Of a stretch of 64,000 nt of DNA, positions 47,901 through 56,868 are shown piece by piece. The notes under the pieces were generated by a model that did not search any database, was not told the DNA's origin, and saw nothing but the letters and a program-made list of their open reading frames with translations. Position 1 is the stretch's first letter; the number at the start of each line of letters is the position of its first letter. The translations under genes were made by a program, and so were the position numbers. The stretch spans positions 1,054,001 to 1,118,000 of the forward strand of contig JADILM010000002.1 in the NCBI GenBank assembly GCA_016617785.1, written 5' to 3'. This DNA is from Sporobolomyces roseus. Lineage: Eukaryota > Basidiomycota > Microbotryomycetes > Sporidiobolales > Sporidiobolaceae.

Positions 47901-49159
47901 TTTGTCAACCAGGGAGTCGCCCAAATGTTGAAAGGCCACTGCGCGAAGGACAAATGTCAGCGATGGAAGTGTACAATGGATCAGCGTAAGAATGTGGTTG
48001 ACTCACTTGCTTGAGAGCGAGAGTAACGGCGAGAGGTAACATTGCGAACGAGATCAACCCGAGTCGAGCTGCTGTCGTCCACGCGCTCTTGCCGATATTG
48101 ACATTGGAGCTAGCCAGTAGAGGATCGTTGAAAGGAGCCTAACGAATGACTCGAGGTCAGTCTCGAATCGTCTTTCGGAACTGTTTCGAAAGTTTTTGCT
48201 CACCCATCCATTCGGGTTGAGTTTGCCTCTCTTCACCGGTCGAGTCAGCTCGTGTTGATGACTGAAACCAACAGGTACAGGTAGAGGAGCAGTTTGATCG
48301 ATGTCGGAAGCGAAAGAGGAATATTGGAGAGGCGAGACGGCTCGTTTCGCTCGGAAGGTAGTTTTCGGAGGTCCCGAACTTCCAAAGTACGATTGATAGC
48401 CGCAGTATCCACCGAATGTGCATGTCGTTGGCTGCAAACTCGAAGAAGTAAGCGAAGGCGTACAGGCCTAATCTCGAAGAATAGGAATCGTCAACTCACA
48501 GCAATGTAATCATCCCCGATAAAGGTCAGACATAGAGCTGAACCGATCAAGACGAGTACCGTGATCGTCTGAGCGAACGTCGGACTAGCCCAAATCACCT
48601 TTTTCCTTGTAGCTTGAGCATCTCGTCCCTCTTCCTGAACTTTTCCCGTTTCTTTCCCCGAGTTACCTCCGACTCGCTGAGTCCAGCTTATCCTCCTGAT
48701 CGACCATTTTCTGAACCATGCTCCTATCGAGCTTCCTCCTGTCCCTGTCCCGCTGAGGTGATAGGCGATCGACCATAGAACGAGAATTCCGACGATTACG
48801 AACCAAAGGAAGTAGGCGTAACGATAAGAAGGGATCGAAAGTGAATGGGCATCGATGTAGGGCTATAAAATGCGAGACACGAGTCAGTAAGAGCGAAGTA
48901 AAGGAAGCAAGGGTGAGAATGAACGAACTTTGGTGAAATATTCTAAAAGCGAACTTGAATCGACTCCTCCAGTACTATCTATGATCTGAATCGAAGTAGT
49001 TGCCGTAGCGGTTCCAGCAGTTCTCGAGGCAATCGAAGCGAACGAGATGCCAGTTCCTCCCGATGTTGATCCTCCTCCTCCTCCTCCTGCCGCAGCTGTT
49101 GCAGTAGCGAAATGAGGTACATATCCACCAGTTGCCCTACTAGCTGCAGTTGTAGACAT
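44989..49159 (-). CDS. ferric-chelate reductase (FRE family)
   Basis: Eleven exons in transcript order: 49159-48929, 48862-48500, 48431-48204, 48138-48007, 47938-47885, 47822-47664, 47596-47465, 47402-46493, 46424-45492, 45187-45075, 45003-44989; 1089 aa. A plasma-membrane flavocytochrome reducing ferric chelates or cupric ions outside the cell with NADPH. Heme histidines sit in ILHRWAGRVIWAFSTAHAIA and FFYWSHVVLLLLFFAAAIMH. The FAD site is HPYTIASIDH, the NADPH site IIAGGTGITFG, and the C-terminal nucleotide site MVACCGPSSLNTLVR. Unusual are a Ser/Pro insert (~90 residues) before the FAD domain and a ~280-residue disordered insert before the last nucleotide motif. The intron 1 donor is GTTCGT and the intron 7 donor GTTCGC. 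Confidence 0.9.
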
Positions 49160-49625
49160 GCCCCAACGCTTGATTCGGATTTACTTCGAAGTTTGTCTAG
49201 GTTTGATCTCTTGTTGCTGCGAGGGGACTTGCTAGTTGAAGGGCTTTTCTGTAGAGGCAACTACCAGCTAGTCTTGATGTGTTGATCGTGCTGTACAGGC
49301 GTGTAGTGTGAAAGATGTCGACAAGCGTAGTAGAGAGGAGTAGCGAAGGGTGAAGCAACTCGGAGGATCGACAAATTCTTCAGATTTCGCAAAGTTGAAA
49401 ACCGACACACAAAATATCGCTTTATGAGGCTCGTCGCTTGCAGTCGACTGTAGCTCTCGTATGGCGTAGAATTGCATCGAAAGTCAATCCGGAATCTCCG
49501 AAGTCGCCGTTCATTTTACGTAAAGAGCCTTGCGGAAAGACCAACGAACTTTTGTACTACACTTCGTTACTACAGATAGACATTTCCAGACGAAAAAGGA
49601 AATGATATTTTAGAGGGGGAGGGTT
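49160..49625. other. intergenic, paraoxonase-like 3' to ferric reductase 5'
   Basis: Read on the minus strand this holds the paraoxonase-like 3' end and the ferric reductase promoter. I do not recognise a GATA-type iron-regulator site with certainty. Confidence 0.4.
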
Positions 49626-51103
49626 TTAGTTGAGATCGCAAACACTGACTTCTCGAGAGAAGACACCTGCGAAACCTCGAGGCGATCAGTACGAGACTTC
49701 TTCGAGCGAGACTGATGTTTAGACGTACCAGTAAGGATGAGCTTGCCACGGTAAGGAGCAGCCGTTGTTGATGACGAGACGATCTCTCCATCATCAGCAA
49801 AGACGAGATCCGCTTTGTATCCGTGACCTTTCCTTGTATCGTTCGAGATCCTGAAGATTTCGACTGCAGAGTTCTTCTCTAATCCTCCATCTTTACCAGC
49901 TTCCATGAATGCTAGCACCTTGGTGAGGGTTGTCGCGTAGATTGAACCATCCTCATCGACGTGAATATTGTCGATAGGTCTTTCGAGCTGCATCCACAAC
50001 GAAATGCTGTTGGTCAGCCATCGATCACTCATTTCGATAGGAGAGTATGCGAGAGACTTACAGGTACTTCAGCGATGGATCTGAGAGTGTGATCTGGTTT
50101 CGCCTCCCAAACTCGAACAAGTCCTTGAAGGGTTGAACCTTGATAGAGCAAGTTGTCGGGACCCTTCGCGATACCGTTAGGATAAATGATTCCATCCGCT
50201 GCTACCTTACAAGCGACACCTTTTGAAACGTCGCAGTAGATAATGTCGGAAGGAACGGATTTGAGCATTTCGAAAGCTCGAGTCTGGAGAGAAAGTGAGC
50301 ATTCGACAAATCAATGATCGACATCAACGAAGACAGGATCGAAATGGAGTGCTCACCCAGTGAACCTTGTGTCGGTGATCATTCGAAACGTAGAAGGAGG
50401 TTTCGCTCAAAGCGACCACGTTATTAGGCGTTCGAATGAGAGGGTGGCTGACAGTCTTGACGTATTTGAGTTCGTAGTCGTTCTCCGTCGTCTCGAAGAT
50501 CTCAATGACCGAGTTCGCTCCCAGGGTCTTTCCGAGCGAGCGATTTTTGGGAGGACGATGGGAATTGATGAGGACTGTTCGTTTCCCGTTTGCTCCCGTA
50601 ACGACGTCGATCGCATGAACGTAGATTCCAGTCGCTTCAGCAGGTAAACCAGTGAGTTGAACCTTCTTGTACGAGTTGTCCTTGAGGTCGAGAATTGCGA
50701 TATAATCGGTCGAAACTTGAGGGAGAGAAGCGGAGTCGAGGTGAAGTGTCGCAGGTACCCAGGCTTTTCGAGCTGCAGGTGATGAACAGACTCTGTACAG
50801 ACAGCTTTGTTAGTCTCACTTCACGGGAGAAGGAGCCGACTCGGACTAACAGGTAAGCGACTCCAGCAGAATAATCCACCCAAGCATCTTCGCAAGCCTG
50901 CAGGCCTGAAGAAAGAAACGAGTCAGCTTTGCTTATGAGAGGTCTGGAAGTCGCAGCTCACCTTTGATAGTTACACATTTACCGTTATTGACAGGTTGAA
51001 TATCTCGGAAGATTCCCAGAATTGTAACGACGGGCGCAATATAGGCAGCGAGTGCCGCAACTAGCGGGATTGTAACGAGTGCGACTCCTTTGATTGAGGG
51101 CAT
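49626..51103 (-). CDS. paraoxonase/arylesterase-like beta-propeller protein
   Basis: Six exons in transcript order: 51103-50962, 50905-50851, 50792-50357, 50283-50062, 49987-49729, 49666-49626; 384 aa. A six-bladed propeller of the PON/SMP-30 type, expected to be a calcium-dependent lactonase or arylesterase. Seen: an N-terminal signal anchor (LVTIPLVAALAAYIAPVVTI), ACEDAWVDYSAGVAYL, VLINSHRPP, PLIRTPNNVVALSETSFYVS, ADGIIYPNGIAKGPD, PIDNIHVDEDGSIYATT and the PON-like end GEIVSSSTTAAPYRGKLILT. An in-frame upstream ATG at 51202 would add 33 residues; 51103 is preferred because the hydrophobic anchor then begins near the N-terminus. Substrate is unknown. Confidence 0.82.
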
Positions 51104-51478
51104 CTTGAGTTTGAAGTTTGAGGAAAAGTAGAGGGAAGGAGGGGAAAAAAGTGGAGACGATCCGAAGCGTTTTAAAAACGGGGAAAATCCTTCGCAAGGC
51201 AAGGCAAGGGAGAAACATCCCCGGCGACGAGTTCAGAAGAGTCGTGACATTGCGATGAGAGTAGGATAGAGAAGCAGGGTGTAATAAAGCGTGAGAAGGG
51301 ATCCGAGTCCGAGAAGACAAGCGACGAGTATGACAGGTAAGAGCAGTATGAGAGTGATGAATAGGGAGGGGTATCAAAATAGAATGAAGAAACAGTTGCT
51401 AAACATAGAGGGGGGAAAGAGGGAGGTATCGTAGGGGTCGTAAAAGGTCTAAATAGGTGAGGGTAGGGTCTGTTGGGG
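51104..51478. other. intergenic, RhoGEF 3' to paraoxonase-like 5'
   Basis: A short GCAAGGCAAGGCAAGG direct repeat occurs near 51193-51209. An open frame reaches into it from the paraoxonase-like gene but is taken as leader. No other gene seen. Confidence 0.4.
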
Positions 51479-54400
51479 TTATCGTCTTGCTCGATCGGAA
51501 CCGACGAGAAGTTGGTCGAAAAGTCCAGTCGCAGATTGTTCAGTTTTCATCTATCGGGAACGAGAGAGATGCATCAGTGATCGTGATCACGCGGGACAGA
51601 ACGAGGGTGAAAGCTTTACCTGTAACATGTAAATGATTCCAGTACGATCTCCTTGATCACTCAATTCGATCGCAACTCCCGTCTTCCCAACCCGTTCAAC
51701 TCCATCCGTGAGTACGATGGTCGAGATGAGAGTTTTTCCTTTACTCTTGTCCGAGTCGACTACGAGTTGCTTCGTGTTGCTCGGCATCGATTGATACAAC
51801 TTGAGTTTCGCCGTTCCCAAACTCTTCCAAACCGAGTGGTGTTGTTGAAGGAAGATCTTGCAACGCATGTCGGCGACGATTGAAGTCTTCTGAGGTCCTT
51901 GAGCGTCGACAGGAGATTGAGGAGGCGAGTCATCTTCTCCAGCGATTCGACTCCCTAGACTCGAGGCGAAAGCGGGGTTCGAGGCTGATCGTTCGTCCGA
52001 CATTGCTTGTGAGGGCATTCGGTAATGTTGAGGAGGTTCGATTCGCAAAGCTTCCGCCGATTTCGAACGATGGACCGAGTTGTGCGGTGAAAGATAGTCG
52101 CTGTTGCCTGAAACTGAACGGGAATCTCCAGGATCCGTTCGCATGCTCGTAGGATAGATCGGACCTCCTCTACCACTGATGTTGAGTCCGTTGTAACTTC
52201 GTTCTTTCGGTAGAGGAGGAGGAGGTTCCGGGTAACCAGAAGATCTATCGGTGCGGTTCGAACTTGATCCAAACGAGTTTTGCGATGTTCGAGAAGACGG
52301 TCGAGAGTCGTTGTTACCACCTCCTCCTCCTCGTGGACCAGGTGGACCGAAATCGCCAGGTTGAGGATGGATCTGATATGGAGATTGACGACCGTTTTGT
52401 TGATAAGGTGATTGTTGTTGATGCGAAGGGTAAGAAACGGGAGGAGGGGCGTTGAAGTCGGATCGGAGAGGAGACGCTCCTCGAGAACCAGTGTCGCCGG
52501 GGAAGCTGGAAGAAGAGGGAGAAGGAACATAGCCATTCGGGGATTGATTTCGAGCGATACTAGCGTTTCGATCAGGACGAGGAATTGCAGGAGGTTGACC
52601 AGACGTTCGAGGATCGTTTTGGTAACTCGGCTGCTGTTGCTGAGGAGGAGGGGGAGCACCGAGTGCGTTGAAAGAATCTTGACGAGAATAATTCGAATTC
52701 GGTGAAGTGGGTTCGGAGGAAGGGTTATTGTTTTGTGGGAAGGAAGGATATTGACTTTGGAGAGGAGAAAGAGTTTCGTTCGATGGGCTGAGAACTCGAG
52801 GAATCGGGTTGTGAGCAGTCGATATAGGGGAGAGAGGAGATTTAGGTTGTGCTGAAGAATTCGAATCAGCTCGTAGTGAAAGTGTGTCTGTGGACGGCCT
52901 GTTAGCTTCTGATCCTCATGACACATGACGAAAGGCATTAGCTTACGATTCTGACCGAACCTAGCTGCTTCTTCCATCGCCACTTTCCATTCCCTGGCTT
53001 CTCCCTCTCCTCCCGAGAACCTAATCGTCAAGTTCTCTTTCCCCATGATCGACACCTCCAATTCTGCCCTGTTTGCCGACTCTGATACCCTCAGATGCTT
53101 TCCTGCTAGAGGAGGATACAATAGCGAGAGATCTTGATTCGGTGAAGACGATTCGTTGGGTAATGACCATTCGCAGAGGAGGAATAGATCAGTTAGTAGG
53201 ATGACGTAGGCTCGAGGGTGGATCACTTGTCGTCGAGATGGATCGGAAGCGGGAGTGAAGGAGATGATTGCTGAGGAAGCTTTTCGGAGTTGGCGTTGGA
53301 AAGTGAGAGAAGGTGGTTGCATTTGAAGCTTGCATTTCTATGTAAAAGTGAAGAAGAGGTGAGCTCGATTCGGATCTCGAGCTATCAGAAGCGAAGTGTG
53401 AAACTTACGCGAGGTTGCATGGTGAAAATATCGAGAGTGCGCTCTGTACTGAGTCGTCGCTCGAGCTCGTCTACTCGTAACGGCGGTTCTCGAACACCTG
53501 CAGAGTGTGCTGCAGCCGAAGTGTTTGCCGTCGAAGTGCCGGTAGCAGAAGAGGATCGCAGACTGTACATGGGTTCAAGCAGTCAGAACCCCAACCTCAT
53601 TCAGGAAGATAAGAGAACCGACTCACCTGCTACTCGAAGGACTATCCAACCTCGCGCTTTCGCCGCTATTCCTCTCATTCTGTGCAATCTTGAGATCCAA
53701 TCTCGGTGGCATCGGTTTCTGCGTCCTCGTCTGTTCCTCATTCGACCTCGTTTCTCCCTCTCCTGCCAAGTTCCTCCTTTCCTCCTCCAATCCCAATACA
53801 CTCCTCCCTTTCCCCTCCTCTGCAAGTTTCTCCAATTTCGCCAATTTCTCATTCGCACTGACCAATAACGCATGATCACTTCTTCCCTCCTGAGTCGACC
53901 TCAACAATTTCGCATACAGTTTCTTGTAGTATCGTATCCGATGCACTGGGAGTTCGAACAACCTATCCAACGAGACTTGGGGAGACGAGAGGTCGTATTG
54001 ATCGTAGGAAGGGAGTGTTCCTGGCCAAGGGAGAGAAGAGAGGATGGGAGCGAGTTTAGGATTCGATTGGACGGCGGGGTACGAGTCGAAATCGAGGAGC
54101 AGAGTTGAACCGTAGCGAGAGTAAGCGGGTTCGATATCCGAGATCCAGCGCATCAGGAGGTCACCGAGCGCTTTGGGTGAAGAAGGATTCGGTCCGATTT
54201 CCATCAATTTCTGTGAGTAGATATCTGAGTGTGAGTCTTTATTTCCATCAGGGGAGACTGACTTCGAGATCTGCTCACGCCGAGAAGAGTTTTGTTGATT
54301 CGATAAACAGCTTCGACTGCACGAAACATTGTATCCAGAGCTGGAGGAGGAAAATTCGAGCGAGACCATGCAGCCGCAACTCGCTGTGCGGCGGAAGACA

Positions 54401-55264
54401 GTTGGTATCAGCTTCCCGAGATCGATGTGAAGCGATATCAAGAGATCTTCGACTCACCTTGATCACTCCTCCCAAATCTTCAACATAGAGCGTTTCCGTC
54501 GCGATGAGATCTTCTAGAGGGTTCGCTTTCTTTGACGATGATGCAGTAGGTTTCGATGAGGAAGAAGCGGATAAAGGAGGAGGAGATGAAGCGAAAGTTT
54601 CAGATTGTTTCGTCGAAAGAGGAGGAGGAGGAGGAGGAGGGGAAGTGAATGATCGATTCGAATCGGCCGCCGTGAGTGCCGCACCATTGAAAACCGCTTC
54701 TCCTCCTGATGAATCCCTTTGGTTCGTCGTGTCGTCTGGTCGATCGAAATTCTTTGGGAAATGCATACTCGAGGAAGAAGTTGGTAAAGGAGGGAGTCGT
54801 TCGTGACTTGAGCTCGAAGTGATTCCTCCTCCTCCTCCTGTAGCTGCTAGAGAACTCTTCCTCGGTACTCGAGTTGGAGAATCTCCTGATCCTACTGGAG
54901 GTACGCTTCCTCCTCTCGTCTGATTTCCTTCTGATGAATGCCCTCCTCCCCCTCCTCCTAAACTAGGTCGCGGTCGATTCGCAGCTGAGTAGCCGTAACC
55001 TCCTGGTGAAATAGGTGAACGAGGACTAGTCGAGTTGTTGTTGAAGGATTGACTAGAGGGAATATTGAGATGGGAGAGTTGAGGAGGACCTGGAGAATAG
55101 GAAGGGTACTGCTGGTGTGACTGATACTGGTGACCTCCTTGATGATTCTGAGAGTAAGTTTGATCGATCTGAAGGTGGTTGAACTGAGGTGTGAGCGTCG
55201 AAGTTGAGGATGAGGATGATTCGGAAGGGGCAACTGCAGGTCCGAATCCAGAGTAATCTACCAT
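51479..55264 (-). CDS. Rho-type GTPase exchange factor (DH-PH) with C-terminal globular domain
   Basis: Seven exons in transcript order: 55264-54458, 54383-54279, 54210-53627, 53562-53409, 53337-52947, 52887-51620, 51550-51479; 1126 aa. The disordered N-terminus ends at a Dbl-homology region (residues ~255-450): NPLEDLIATETLYVEDLGGV, LGDLLMRWISDIEPAYSRYG, VSLDRLFELPVHRIRYYKKL. A coiled-coil-like segment and a PH-like domain follow (ASSAIISFTPASDP, YVILLTDLFLLCEW, LEVSIMGKENLTIRF). Then come ~300 Pro/Gln/Ser-rich residues and a last folded part (DMRCKIFLQQHHSVWKSLGT, AKLKLYQSMPSN, RTGIIYMLQ) resembling a WH1/RanBP1-like fold. It likely activates Cdc42 or another Rho GTPase at sites of polarity; which one is not visible. 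Other fungal GEFs such as Bud3 are possible matches. Confidence 0.75.
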
Positions 55265-55707
55265 CTTGAGACCTTTCTACTTTGTTTCCTTGCTCGTCCC
55301 TAACCAGATTGCTAATCGCGTTGCGTTGAAAGAGGGACTGTTTTGTCGACTTGTTGTCGATTGTTTGGTAATTGGAATCTCCTTCGACGTGAATTAGAGC
55401 TGTTACTTCGCCAGGTCGTAAGCAGCTACCCTTGTATGGATGAGTAAATGTTTGGTCAGTCGGATAGAGTGGTTGAGGAACAAAGCAACCTTGCTTTCAA
55501 CTTTGCGATTTCATTTTGCAACGTTTCGGAATTTCGTATTGCTCTCGCTAGACTTGATGCCAAACTTCTCTAGAGCTACCTCAACGTCGTAGACATCTTC
55601 TCAAGATCTCCTCCAACTCGAGATGATTCTGAAGGATCGTCGGATTTCGTTTCTCTCTCTCTCTCTCTTTCTCTCTCCTTTCTCCAATACACTCAACCTA
55701 TCTCTAG
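55265..55707. promoter_or_regulatory. divergent promoter, RhoGEF / F-box-like
   Basis: 443 bp between start codons, with a (TC)n tract (about 55652-55680) close to the F-box-like start. Nothing else supported. Confidence 0.4.
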
Positions 55708-56550
55708 ATGGATCCATTCGATGCGCCACCTCCCTACGCCGACCCTTCCACCTCGAACTTCCCTTCTCACCCCTCTACCGCTTCCCATCTCCTCCTTCTC
55801 CCGACTCATCTCCTCCTTCAATCCCTTTCTCACTGCTCCCTCTCAACCCTCGTATTCACTCTCAAACCAGTATGTCGCACACTACATCTCGTCGTATGCG
55901 CCCTCAGTCGAGGTAGACGAGATTCTCGGTTCAAGTGGGAGAACGGGATTCTCAAAGCATCAGGAAGGAATCGACTACCATCTACTGGAGTACTCGGCGA
56001 TCGTCTTCCTCGAGGTCGTGAGGGATTGGGAGGGAGCGTTATGAAAACGAGAACGAGGGAAGAAGAGGTTTATGATTGTTTCATTGCATCACTCGCGAGG
56101 GTCGAGAGGGATCGATACGAATCGGTGTTACTCGTGGAGGGAGGTGAAGAGGTAGAGGATGAATCGAATTTGTCGTTTGAGAGGGATTTGTTCAGGTTGT
56201 TACAGCCGAAAGCGAGGGTTGAGGACTTACTTATTGAACGAGGGAGGCAAGAGGATTGGATCGAATCGACCACTTTTGACGGGATTGAGGGGAAGGGCAG
56301 TCTGACGTTGTCGTCGAGTAAAGTGAGAGCGGAGGACATCAAAGTTGAGCTCAAGTCGAGGAGCGCGAAATTGCTTCTCCCAGTTCTCGGTTCCGGATTG
56401 AGGCCAGTTTGGAAGGGGATTGTAGAGGTCAACAGAAGCGAGGAAGATTCGCTCGAGGCGGTCGCGATGAGGCTGGAGAGCGAGTTCCGGAGGTGTGCAG
56501 TGAGGAGAGTAGAGGGAACAGATCGAGAAACAGTTTCGTATCAGTTCTAG
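55708..56550 (+). CDS. F-box-like protein with PPPY motif
   Basis: Single exon, 280 aa, the only intronless gene I found here. Just after the start lies a PPPY motif (MDPFDAPPPYADPSTS), a usual ligand of WW domains such as those of Rsp5/Nedd4 ubiquitin ligases. Residues ~30-65 read LLPTHLLLQSLSHCSLSTLV followed by KPVCRTLHLVV, which matches the F-box pattern (LP..LL..IL..L...L.....VCR). The rest is charged, with no domain I recognise. A role in ubiquitin ligation is an inference from these two short motifs. The 5' leader has a (TC)n run at about 55650-55680. Divergent from the RhoGEF gene. Confidence 0.6.
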   Translation: MDPFDAPPPYADPSTSNFPSHPSTASHLLLLPTHLLLQSLSHCSLSTLVFTLKPVCRTLHLVVCALSRGRRDSRFKWENGILKASGRNRLPSTGVLGDRLPRGREGLGGSVMKTRTREEEVYDCFIASLARVERDRYESVLLVEGGEEVEDESNLSFERDLFRLLQPKARVEDLLIERGRQEDWIESTTFDGIEGKGSLTLSSSKVRAEDIKVELKSRSAKLLLPVLGSGLRPVWKGIVEVNRSEEDSLEAVAMRLESEFRRCAVRRVEGTDRETVSYQF

Positions 56551-56868
56551 CTGTACCTGTGTCGGAGCCGAATGCATTATAACCCTGGTCGAGTCGGACC
56601 ACACCTATCCCGCAGGCTTCGTCGCGAGGAACTTCCATGTCTTGCGCTCAACGTCAAAAGCCATTCAAAGTTTACCTTGCGAGAAGACCACACTCTCGAT
56701 GCAACGAACCGCGCATCGAGAAAAGAGCAAAGATAGCGTATAGAATTACGTAGAGAGAGATATGAAGAGCAATAAGTAGCGTAGAGCATCATGAAGCATG
56801 CACAAAAACGAAAGACGAAAGTAACAACTCAAAATCCTGAACCCTATCCTCTTCCTCTCTTCCAATCT
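56551..56868. other. convergent intergenic region, F-box-like / TPP1-like
   Basis: Between two gene 3' ends; 318 bp with no gene or repeat that I can support. Confidence 0.45.
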
